DNA of 64,000 nucleotides from Microplitis mediator. Its lineage: Eukaryota > Arthropoda > Insecta > Hymenoptera > Braconidae. The stretch spans positions 17,710,082 through 17,774,081 of the forward strand of contig NC_079974.1 of NCBI RefSeq assembly GCF_029852145.1, in the 5' to 3' direction. Under the pieces are notes generated by a model, which was not told the origin of the DNA, did no database searches, and saw only the letters and a program-made list of their open reading frames with translations. Positions 10,860-21,161 of the stretch are shown here, in pieces (the stretch's first letter is position 1; the number at the start of each line of letters is the position of its first letter). The position numbers and the translations under genes were made by a program.

Positions 10860-11332
10860 TACCTGGTAATACCGCGGTACGTTGCGCAGCCAGCCGTGGC
10901 TACACCCTCAAACGCGAGCAAAGCAGACTCTCAGTCGTCCGCGCACCTTCTAACGGTGAGGGTGAATAATTTCGCGGTATTATTTGCCATCAATAGACTT
11001 CATACAGCTGATAATAACAGTATAAACGCACACATTTAAAAATACATGTATATACATACACATACATTCATGTATATGTATGTATGAATGTGTATATATA
11101 TATACATTCCACGCTTTATACCTTTTATAGCATACTCTAAAGACTCGTGAGTCTCTCGTGCTGCACTTCACAACTCTTAGTCGAGACTGACCTCGATAAG
11201 TGAGCTGGTGAAGTGGACGGTTATAAGAGACTTGAGAGAGTAAAATAAAAAAAAAAAAAAAAAAAAAGGAGATACGCAAGTCGATGCTTGTAACGGATGA
11301 GGAGCTTTGTTGCGGCTTTTAGTATCGTACAG
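10860..11332 (+). promoter_or_regulatory. Promoter-like CpG-richer island
   Basis: Positions 10860-10990 are far richer in CG than the surroundings (GCGGTACGTTGCGCAGCC, ACGCGAGCAAAG). CTCTCAGTCG at about 10930-10939 matches the arthropod initiator TCAGT. A donor-like GGTGAGGG follows near 10957. Further on, TTTATACCTTTTATAGC (about 11113-11131) resembles a TATA box, and CTTAGTCG near 11177 a second initiator. A candidate first coding exon with donor GTAAGG follows at 11297-11332. Together this suggests a + strand transcription start, possibly with alternative starts. It rests on motifs only. Confidence 0.35.
11297..11332 (+). CDS. Candidate short first coding exon (signal-peptide start)
   Basis: The ATG at 11297 gives 12 codons, MRSFVAAFSIVQ, that end exactly at CAG followed by the donor GTAAGG (11333-11338). 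A short first exon coding the beginning of a signal peptide and ending in phase 0 is common for insect secreted and cuticle proteins. An upstream ATG at 11284 runs into a stop within the same stretch. The downstream exon was not found. The exon at 62356 needs phase 2 and cannot follow directly. An untranslated exon is the main alternative. Confidence 0.35.
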
Positions 11333-12686
11333 GTAAGGGGATAATTTTGTTTACCTGCGCGTAATTTTGCGGCGGGTATTCCTGTGGTATTTGATCTCCC
11401 CCTTTTGCCTTAGCGAAAATTTCAGAGAATATTCCATGCCTGCTTGTTTATCTTTTTTCGTAAAAAAACTCGAATTAATTAATGCGACATTTTTTTTAGT
11501 TTGTTTATTTATTTCATGTTTTTTTTTTGTTTATTTAAATTGTCGGACTCGAGACGGTTACATACAATACATTTGTTAATTTTTTAACGTTCGCAAATGT
11601 TTACAAATGAATGTAGGAAAAAATAACTTGTACACAGAAGTAAACAGTGATATATGTATATTTATTTTTTTTAACTACCACGTGAAATTCATTATTGTAG
11701 TGGTTTTTATAAATGTTTATTGATCTGTTTAGATGTATTTTTGTAACATAAATTTGGAGGTAAAATATTAATGGAGGACTGATAGAAATTAAAATATATT
11801 TCATAAATGTATTTAAATTTTGTTTAGAGTGGAAGAAATGTCAAAAGTATTTTAATGTTCGGCTTCGTGCATATACACACATTTTTATTATTATTTTTTT
11901 TTGACCATCTTTCAAAAGTTTGAGATTGATCTTTAGAACTTTTACTTGTGATATTGGATTGTATTGTGTAAAAGTACTTGTTTTTGAAAATCAATTTTTA
12001 TTGCATCACATTTCAAATTTTTTTTTTAACTGATTAAATTTCAATTGAATGAAATTTATTTTACTTCATTGTACTAACTAAAACATTAAATATATATATA
12101 AATATATAATTTAATAGTTAGGCTATCAAAATATTGCACAATAGCCGTCAGTAATCAAATTTTTATTAAAAATCCAAATTTTTCTATTTCTATAATTTTT
12201 TTTATTCATTTAAAAATAAAGTTCATAATTTTATTGAATTAACGAGTAAAAACTTTATTTTTTTTTCTTCAAGTTTTAGAAGGACTTGAAATTTACGGGA
12301 GGCAAATTAATTTTTCGCTCTCGTTAACTTTTTTATAATATTTCAAAAAATTTTTTTTAATTGGAGAAAAATGAATTCCACTGGATAATTCAGAAAAAAA
12401 CTCTTCATATTCACCTTTTTTATTAGTTTTTTTTTGTTTATCTCAAAAACTCGTGGCTCATGTCCAGTTGCACCCATTAAACACTTAACCGTAACATTTT
12501 TTTTTTTTTTTTTCAATTTTTTCGTACTTAATACTTTCACTCACGCCATAAAAAGTGTAACCTCTTGACCTTACTTCTATTCTCGTAACCTTATTGAAAA
12601 GGTAAATGGATCCTTATAGTCGGTATAGTTACAGTCGTATGTTTTCATCGTATTTTTTATCTCACGTTCTGCCAACAAAGCAATTT

Positions 12687-12869
12687 ATGTGGTTTTTTAT
12701 CTTTTTCTTTTTACTTTCAATTTATCAAGTATGCGAAAGTAGTTACATAACTAATGAGAAATGTCAATTAAGTTGTCGACCTCTAAGTGATTTGTCGTTT
12801 GAAAATTTTTATGATGAAATGAAAAAAATATTCAAATTAACTAAACTACTCGAAATTGCTTTCTATTAA
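12687..12869 (+). CDS. Candidate small secreted peptide, unknown family
   Basis: The frame is open from 12606, but the ATG at 12687 gives a 60-residue product with a classic secretion signal: MWFFIFFFLLSIYQVCES, with a likely cut near residues 17-20. The mature part contains two cysteines in a KCQLSC motif, an acidic middle and an amphipathic lysine-rich tail. A TATA-like CATAAAAAG lies near 12547, and AATAAAA follows the stop at about 12879-12885, so a complete tiny gene is conceivable. The family is not recognised. Because the DNA is AT-rich and hydrophobic leaders arise easily from T-rich sequence, this could be chance. The 27 codons upstream of the chosen ATG are less leader-like. Confidence 0.35.
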   Translation: MWFFIFFFLLSIYQVCESSYITNEKCQLSCRPLSDLSFENFYDEMKKIFKLTKLLEIAFY

Positions 12870-13268
12870 ATTAGCCTAATAAAATATTAACTTTTATTTT
12901 TTTTCATTTACTGAATAATATTTATTTTCGAACTTCAGCTACGGAAGTTTATTTTTTTTTGTGAACTAAAAAAATATTTTAATCAAAGAGTATGTAGTAC
13001 AATCCAAGCATTTAAATATTTATTTAAATGCTTCCGGTAAAAGTTAACAAATAAAAAAATTTAGTCCAGTAGCGGAACTGTCGGTAAAAAAATACAAAAG
13101 TAAATAACTGAATAAAAAAATTTTCAAATTAATCAATCAGCCTGTACTAGCTATAAATTTAGTAAAGTCGTATAATAACATTGTTAGTAATTCGAAAATT
13201 TTTCTCTTGATTTATTGAGTTCATTTTGAAAATCTATATCACAAAAATAGAGTGATAAAATATTTTAT

Positions 13269-14435
13269 CCCGAGTCGAAATTTAGGTCCTCGTGAGGAAC
13301 TGCTAAGAACTACGCACTGTAGTTTTGTAAAACTGAAAAGTAATTATCCAGAACATAAATAACACAAGAACGATGTTCTAGTTAACTCCTAATAAGCCTT
13401 GTTTAGTTACACGTTACACTTTTAGTGGTTACTAGAACTTATTTAGATTCTCATTGAAAATTTTCATGACTGAAGAAAGTGTTATTTCATAAAAGGAATT
13501 CCTAATACTACTAATTACAGAGTGTAGGTGGTTAAATAAATACACTTGACATTTAGTTATGATTACGTATATTGTTACAGCATGAAATTTGACAGATGGA
13601 TTCACGAAGTTCTCTCTCGTACGTGACAAAGGTTAGAGTGTTGTATGAGGAAATTACAAGCTCTTAACAGATGTGTAGAAGGGATAGAATTTTAGCTAAT
13701 TGGTCAAAATTAAATGGTATTAGGATTTTAAGCATCACCCTTTTTGAAGACCAAAAGTAAGGGCAAGTTACTCGAAAAATTCGTCTAAAACCAAGTTCTC
13801 AAAAATATGAGAAAATGTATAAGTACACTATAAGGACACCAAAAATTGAAGTCGGAAAGTTTTAGCACTATTTCAAACTCATTAAGCTGAACTGGGCCTT
13901 CAATGAAGCTGACTGCGCCGAACTGAACCTTACTTGAAACTGACTACGCTTAATTGAGCCTTAAATTAAGCTATTCGGCTTACCAGGTGTCATTAATTCA
14001 AATTGATCAGGCTGCTAGTGGAATTAAATTAAAGCTGGATTCAACCTGAACAAGCTTAAGCTTCAAACTGACGTAAAATTTTCAGGCAGTCTTAAACCTG
14101 ATCAGCCTATTGTCAGAGAACTTAAAAATATCTAAATAAAGCATTTTCGGACCTTGAGCTTATCGGAAGATCTTGGAACAAAAAAAAAACAAAAAATTCA
14201 AACTATTGTTTAAAATTTTTATTATAGTATCAGTACACAGTATTTAAAAGGAGTTAGAAAGTTTCTATTACATTTGTAAGAGTACACATCTAAATAGAAC
14301 AAGCTTAGACTTCCAGATTCTGTGTATAGTCTTTAAAAAGCAAGAGTTCGTTAGATCCTAAATAGTACTTGAGAATTTGAAAATACTTGATGTAATCCTA
14401 GTTAGTACCCAATAGAATTTGAACTTCGACTCGGG
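13269..14435. mobile_element. Inverted-repeat element with CCCGAGTCGAA termini
   Basis: CCCGAGTCGAAATTTAGG at the left end is mirrored by TTTGAACTTCGACTCGGG at the right. The arms are similar only for about 20 bp, then the interior diverges. The core at about 13870-14105 reuses variants of AAGCTGAACTGGGCC / GATCAGGCT in both orientations. The rest repeats ACTAGGATT / CTCCTAATAAG-like words. No coding capacity. It may be related by its CCCGA ends to the elements at 9007 and 46917. Confidence 0.55.
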
Positions 14436-15180
14436 ACCTGTATAGAAAAATTTGTTTTATGTAAAGAACAATGTCTAATAAATATGACAACATTAGTAAT
14501 TTGTCAAAGAATTTTCATTTTATCTCACGTAAAAAATTTTTTATGAGAACAAGTAAAATAATTTTTTTTTTTTTCCATTACTGTTATCTGAATTTTAAAC
14601 AAAAGACGTGTATCCTCTCGAGCAAAATATAGATATTGCTTTGAGTAATATTAATAATATTACACTGTTGGAAAAGTAATTCATTCATCATTATTACCAT
14701 AAAAAAAAGTGATAGAATAAAATTTCAATAGAATGAAATAAATTATATTGAAGATAAAATTACCATATTTAATCTTCGATGTTCAATTTTATTTGAAATA
14801 TAAATATTTTATATATCTTTAATGCGTAATATAAAGTAAATTTTCATATAACGTTTATGTCAAATATTTTATCATAATGATATATTCTTTAGAATTTATT
14901 TATTGCTACTAACCGCTAAAATTTAAATTATTCAATAAAATTATAATTGGATCCGCATTATTTCCGCATTTTTTGACTTTGTTGACATTTTTCTGAAATT
15001 ACAATTTTACTTAAGGTTTTTTTATGTAAAAAAGAATAAATAGATCAATCCAAATAATTATTATGACAAATAATAGAAAGTGAAATAGGGACTCGAATTG
15101 ATTTCAAGGTTAATCAAGCCAATGGGTTGTGGATAATTGAAAAAAAGAGAAGAAAATAGTTATTTTTCACATTCTTCGGC
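14436..15180. other. AT-rich stretch without a recognised gene
   Basis: No supported exon or repeat boundary was found. The sequence is A/T-run rich and low in CG. Confidence 0.4.
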
Positions 15181-15780
15181 AACGTACCTTTCGAACAAAT
15201 TAGCCAACTTAGGCGGACCTTTCTTGCGGCAGTTGAAAGGGTTCAGTAAATTTCAGAGCTGATTAGATCATGGGATTGATCGGTCCAGTAGTTTTCAAGG
15301 GCTCCGCGACTAACCCATATACGAGATAACCCGAAGCATGATAATGATCATTGCTTAAATCATGGTATATTCAATTGATATATTAACCTATATTATATTT
15401 TAATGTATTCGTATAATCAGAAGGAAATTATTTCACCATTGAATTATTTTTACTGGATCATTGTATCGTAACACCATTTTCTAATCATTCAAAATAAATT
15501 TTTCTTGACCCTTTTTTTAAAATAACTCAAAATTTGCTAAAAAGGTTGATCGAGAAATTTTACTTAACAAATTTATGATCAGCTCTTTCGAATCAACATG
15601 CCAAAGCATGATCTAAAATGGTTCAATCGTTTGAGAGATATAGAATATTTACAGACGCATACAGTCAGCCATGGTCCCGAAAATAGTCACGATAGCTTTC
15701 TAAGACTTTACAACATCAATGTGGATGATTTTATTCCAAAAATAGGTCTAACATTAATAACTTTCTTCCAACTAAATTAA
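15180..15780. repeat. Decayed copies of dispersed repeat R
   Basis: Phrases such as GGCAGTTGAAAGGGTTCA and CTGATTAGATCATGGGATTG (15230-15300) match the inner arm of repeat R. Phrases such as AATAGTCACGATAGCTTTCT (15682-15701) match its outer arm. The 60-residue + strand frame at 15598-15780 is an accidental reading of this repeat. Confidence 0.5.
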
Positions 15781-16174
15781 TCACTACGTTACAAATAAGT
15801 GTTGCCATATAAATACTTTCTTTCTTTAGTTTAAAGTGTTCTAAAGAAACCTGTAAAATTTTAATTACAGACTTTTTTTTACTAAGCTCAAAATGACCGG
15901 AGCTATTATTTTAGATTACAAAAGAATTAAAGGGTCATCTTTATTGTTCTGAAGCGTTCTAATTGTTTTAAGAAGCTCACAGTCTTTTTTTTTATTCTTA
16001 TTCCCGTATTTTTTGCTGTTGGCTTATTAATTACTGATTTACTGCGACTTAAAAGGTATTATTAAATTTTTATTTAAATTCCTCGACAAGTAGCTATAAA
16101 AATAATTTTTTATTTATTATTATTATAAGATGAATTGTTTTAAATTCATGCTAAGTATTTTGGCTAGTTGATCA

Positions 16175-17155
16175 TAGGGGCAAGTTGTGCAATCGAAATA
16201 TCTCGAAAACTAAGCAACTTACAAGAAAAGCTTAAAAGGTGAAAAGAAAGGGTTACGGGAGGAAAACACATTACGTAATTATCAATTGCCATCCGGTGCT
16301 TAGGCTCATTGACAGAACGCTTTGTTTTTTTTGCGTAAAAAAAAAATAGGTCTTCCGAATTTTCCTCCTATACTCGTATGAAAATACTTTTTCGTGATCA
16401 CATAAGTATTCAAAGATAGCTTAATCATTGCTCTTTCGATTATATATGGTTATTTATTTTTAACTCTTATCGTTTTTTATAACTCAACTTTTACTTTGTT
16501 GCCTCATTTGGGGCTAGTTAAGCAAGGCGCGTTGAATGCATTAAATGCGTGCCGAGCGTTGGTCTAACCTATATGTTTGTATACATGCAATTGTGATAGT
16601 GACAAAAATGATTTAATAAGTTGCAATTGTTAATCATCTAGTAATATTTTTGGTCTCATAATTAGTAACTACTTCAATTTGATATTAATTTACTTGATAA
16701 TTATTCTCTAATATATAATTATAAGTACAAAAAGTGTTATAATAATTCAAAGATTAAGAAGTTTTGATTTTGTTTGATTTTATTTTAAATATCAGAGTTA
16801 TAATAATAATATAAGTATGCAATAATAATAATAAATAAATATTTGCTTGTTAATCACAATTTTATGTTGTATTCATATCATTCTATACAGTCATTCCGTT
16901 TATTTTAGTTATTGCACAGCTAGCTTCATACTTTGCTCAACTAACCCCACTAGTGGAGCACGTTAAGAAATTTGGAGCGCTCGCGCATTTCTGGGAATAA
17001 CTTGTAAATTTACACTCGGATCATTTTTGTGTCGCTAGACCTTTTGAAGAAGACTAAATTACGAACCTAACAGCACATAAATTGATTAAATCCAATGCAT
17101 CGTCTTAAAGTTATGGAAGGTCAAACCAAAAAGTGATCAACTAGCCCCTCCCTAC
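16175..17155. mobile_element. Possible element built from GGGGCTAGTT-type words
   Basis: The left part has AGGGGCAAGTTGTGCAA (16176). The interior has GGGGCTAGTTAAGCAAGG (about 16510) and TGCTCAACTAACCCC (about 16935). The right end has GATCAACTAGCCCCTCCC (about 17135). The same word occurs in both orientations, and the ends are G-rich/C-rich as in the elements at 31793 and 34390. The exact ends are uncertain and there is no coding capacity. Confidence 0.4.
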
Positions 17156-17809
17156 CCTACTTAAATAAAGTTTGTGAAATAGGCATTTCAACACAAAAAC
17201 TATAAAAATTAAATAAAAAAGATTTTCGGAAGAGAATAATAGACTATCGAAAAAATAATAAATCAAAATATTAATAAACAAACGAAAGTTTTTCGAAAAA
17301 CACAAAATAAATAAAATTATTGAAACGATAAAAAGTAGAAAGCTTATATTTTTTATAACGCCCACATTCATTTTTATGCACATGTGTTGTGGTTAAAAAA
17401 TATTACATGTGTATGTATATATTTATCTACATTATAGAAATATATATACAAGCAAGAAAATTCAAGACCGGAAGGCGTTCGCGATGATGCAAGGTGTCGC
17501 GTCGTCTGCTTGGCTGAGCGAACGTACACTTGTGTTTACTACTTTTTTTTTTTACAGACACACATTATGACAGCTCTAAATAATACAAAATACTCATTAT
17601 AATGTATATACTTTTTTTTTTTGCTTTTGTGCACACCCACAAGCAAAACGTTATAGGTGTTTCATATTTATTTGAAAATTTTTTATTGTCATTTTCTTGA
17701 AATTACTGTAACAAGTACATTTTAATTTACTTATCTAAGCATGAATTAGTGAAAATAAGTGAATATTCACTAATTCCTAGTGCAAACCGAACCACTAATT
17801 TCAAAAAGT

Positions 17810-18115
17810 GATTCGGTTGGCACTCAAATTTTTACAGCTTCAAGATATTAACAAGCCGCGTCGAATGACACCTCAAAAATTAAAATCTGTTCATCCGTTC
17901 AAGAGTTATAAAAATTTACATACATACGTACGTACGTACGTACACACATACATACATATACTCGGACATCATCGTGAAATTAGTCAGAATAGCTTCCTAG
18001 AACCTCAAAACGTCAAAATCTGCTAGAAATTCGGTTTATGTAAATCGGACCGAAACCAATAACTTCCCGAATTTTTGAAAATTTTCAATTTTCTTAGCGG
18101 AAAGTTAAAAATTTA
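17810..18115. repeat. Dispersed repeat R, right half
   Basis: This copy includes the simple ACGT/ACAT tract (about 17920-17960), then ATTAGTCAGAATAGCTTCCT and AATCGGACCGAAACCAATAA. It ends with TTTTCTTAGCGGAAAGTTAA at about 18110. The same series is seen at 43120-43215. A 72-codon frame through it (17808-18026) is not a gene. Confidence 0.65.
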
Positions 18116-18400
18116 ACTTAATCAAATTCATTTAGAATCCAGAAATTTTTTTTTTTTTTACCTTTTTTAGGAGATACCCCATTTGCCCGCAGAAATAAAA
18201 AAATTTTTTGTTTAACGGTAACTGAAAATTTTTTCTGTTTACTCTGAATACCATTAAAAAAAAAAATTAGTGTATTTGAGTGCTCGAAAACTTGGTATTT
18301 CCCACTATAAGCATGATAATGAATATACAATATGATAATCTTTTCATACTGCAAGGTGGTTATAGTAATCATTTTTTTTAGCGTGTAACAACGTTAGCAT
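18116..18400. repeat. Dispersed repeat shared with 32090-32290
   Basis: The order of phrases (AATCCAGAAATTTTTTTT, TTTGCCCGCAGAAAT, AACGGTAACTGAAAATTT, TCGAAAACTTGGTATTTCC) is the same as in the interior of the G-rich-ended element at 31793-32315. This is probably a partial copy of that family lacking clear ends. Confidence 0.7.
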
Positions 18401-18667
18401 TTTAATTATTAACTCTTTATTTGTTAATCATTAATACATCTATGTAAACATGTATACCTATTTTCGCATAACTCATTTCCATTTGCGTTTTACATTACCA
18501 CTCATGCAATGGTGTCGTGTACTAGGTTATATTTCGGTGGGTTTCAATGCATGAAATTAGAGCTTGTAGCTCCACTCGAGTATTGGTTTACCAAAGCTTA
18601 AAAATAAATTTATAAACACCGTGTCAATTTACTATAGTAAAGTTACATTTGATTAAATTTTTTTTTT

Positions 18668-18960
18668 AACTTCCCGCTAAAAAAATCGATGATTTTCTAA
18701 AAATTCAGGAAGTTATTGTTTTCACCCCGATTTTCGAAAATCAAATTTTCATCAGATGTCGACGTTTTCAGGTCCTGGGAAGCTATTCTGACTATTTTCA
18801 GAATGATGTCCGAGTGTCTGTTTGTGTGTGTGTGTGTGTGTGTGTTGATGTGAACGCTCTATAACTTTTTAACTAATAAACCGATCTGGATTGTTCTTGC
18901 GGCAATCGAAAAAGCTTGTTGGTCATCAACTTTCCTGAAAATTTCAGATCATTAAATAAA
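18668..18960. repeat. Dispersed repeat R, left half
   Basis: It begins AACTTCCCGCTAAAAAAATC, continues with GAAGCTATTCTGACTATTTT and a (TG)n run at about 18822-18845, then CTATAACTTTTTAACTAATA. It lies opposite in orientation to the right half at 17810-18115, about 550 bp away, so the two could be parts of neighbouring copies. Confidence 0.65.
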
Positions 18961-20516
18961 ATAAATTTTTATAAAATGTTATGCAACTTTATGAAATTTT
19001 ACAAAAAGATTTTCGGGCATAATTATTATTAACGGGTTGACAAATCTTTGTAAAAAGTTTTTTATACAAAGAGCCAGAATAGTTATGATATAACGAAGTT
19101 GGAGTTAATGTTTTAAGTTCTAGTTGATTGAAAAATGATTTAATCGAAACAGTAGTACAATAAATTACGGATTTCTTTTCTTTGAGTATAATGCATTAAC
19201 GCATTAACCTTCGTATCGTTATTTTGCTTCAACAAAATGTCTGCTAAAGGAACAAAAAAAAATAAATAAATAAATAAACGAGTTGTTATTCTAAAAATAA
19301 AAAATAAATAAATAAAGAGCCGTGAAAGAGAGAAAGAGATGTTTAAGCTTTTAGTTCAGCCAAATGCTAGGTGTCGTATATATTTTTTAAGCAAATCTTT
19401 CATGCAAATTGGCATCCCACCCATTTTGTACTCGCAGTACTCGAATGAATGTACCGACTAAAAATTTAATTTCTTTACTTTTTAGCCATTTTTTTTTTTT
19501 TTTTTTATCTAACTACATCCACATCAACGTATATACATATTACTTTATAACATATATGAATATTCATGAATATTAATATTTATGTATTTTATATGTTATA
19601 ATTGAATTATATGTTTCGTTGAGATGAAAAATAATTAACAAAAAAAAAAAAAAAAAGGAAGTTTATAATTTAATAATTTTATAATTATTTAAATTTCAAT
19701 TTACTTTCGGATATTTGTTGTTCAATCTTTGAAAATTATTATGGTATCAACATATTGTATGTACTTATGGCTTACAGTATTTAAGTAAATTTAAGTATCA
19801 ATAATTTTGTGTGTGAAGCGTATAGTTTGTTAGTTAATCTCTACTAAGATGTGAAGTTTCACAAATTTCAAGTCTCAGGAGACTAGCTCATGCTAGTCAG
19901 TTGAAAGGAAAACTTGTATCGGTTGTTAAATATCTTCTCTTTATATTTACGTATATATAAACATAAATATAAATATTATATCGGGTAATTAGTTTCTTAA
20001 TTTATTTACAAAATGTAAGAATACCCAAATAGATATTCTTAATATATACACGAAAAAACACTCACTTGAATCTCACTTTATTGATAAATTTAAATTTTTG
20101 ACCTAAATATAATTTTGTTAAATGGCCTATAGTTTTTGTATTAAGATTAAAAATTAAAAGAAACATGATCACGATTATAACTAGATTTTCAAAAGTATGA
20201 AACCATCATTTTTCGTGTACAGCTACGAGTTTAATTGATTTTAGAAATATTTGTTGAGAATGAAGTTCAAGAAAGTTGAATATTTATATGAAACTAGCGA
20301 GGCTAAGGCTCTTATGTTGTTTATTTTTGTGTTTGATACTGAGCGACTAAGACCTAATCTTTTAAAGTTATTTGTAAAAAAATAAAATTTTTGAATGTAA
20401 CAGCCGTGACATAGGCTTGGCAATGTCTGGTCAGATCTGATATGATCTATCCAAATATAATCAGATCTGATCATATTTGATTATGATATCTCATAATATA
20501 AAATTTTGGTGATACG
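18961..20516. other. AT-rich stretch without a recognised gene
   Basis: No supported exon was found. Simple repeats include AATA/AAATA runs near 19258-19312 and long T/A runs near 19490 and 19640. Around 20425-20490 the word AGATCTGATCATATT-like repeats in both orientations (CAGATCTGATATGATC, CAGATCTGATCATATT), a small palindromic cluster. The minus-strand 77-codon frame there is a by-product. Confidence 0.4.
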
Positions 20517-21161
20517 ACCGTTGAACCGAAAACAATTGATCCACGCATAATTGATCCTAGCGACAATTCATCCGCCGACAATTCCTCCGAGCGATAATTG
20601 ATTTGAGACGCAATTGATCTGAGTAACAACTAACCGAATGATGTAAAATTTGGTGGTGGATAAATCCTTAGAATATTTGATTTTGGTGTGAATTGATTTC
20701 ACTAAATAGTTTTTTCAGTACCATTGCAAGCATGGGTGTATTAACATACTATTGTAAGTACATACATACAAACCTTTGAAAAAAGGGCGCATTACCATTG
20801 TACACGTTTTTGTTGACATATTCATAGTTCTCCCAGAAAGTGAGTCGCCGTAAATTTTAACCCCCACTCTTAGAAAATGAGTCAGATCTCACGCTGCTAC
20901 TACGTACTATCATTGCAAACCGAAATTTTCGACGACGACTTACTCTCTGAAAGGACTTCAACTGATATTTTATACGGGGATATTAACTTGTGTAACCAAT
21001 AATATTGTTCGCATTATCGATTGGATCAATTGTCAGCGGATCAACTACCGCTTGGATCAATTATCGTTCAGATCAGTTGTCGGCGGATTAATTGTCACTA
21101 GGATCAATTGTCCATGGATCAATCGTCGTAGATCAATTGTCCTCGGACCAACTGTCAGGTA
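20517..21161. mobile_element. Foldback element with iterated GACAATTGATCC words
   Basis: The left arm (from about 20517) and the reverse-complemented right arm (from about 21161) align for more than 100 bp through a series of 16-20 bp units: AATTGATCC, CTAGCGACAATT, CATCCGCCGACAATT, CGAGCGATAATTGAT and so on. Each arm is itself a degenerate tandem array of a CGACAATTGATCC-like unit. A roughly 350 bp centre contains CG-richer unique sequence. Such arms are typical of foldback-type DNA elements. Non-coding. Confidence 0.7.

Noticed and set aside
15598..15780. 60-codon ORF on the + strand
   Set aside because: It reads through a decayed copy of dispersed repeat R.
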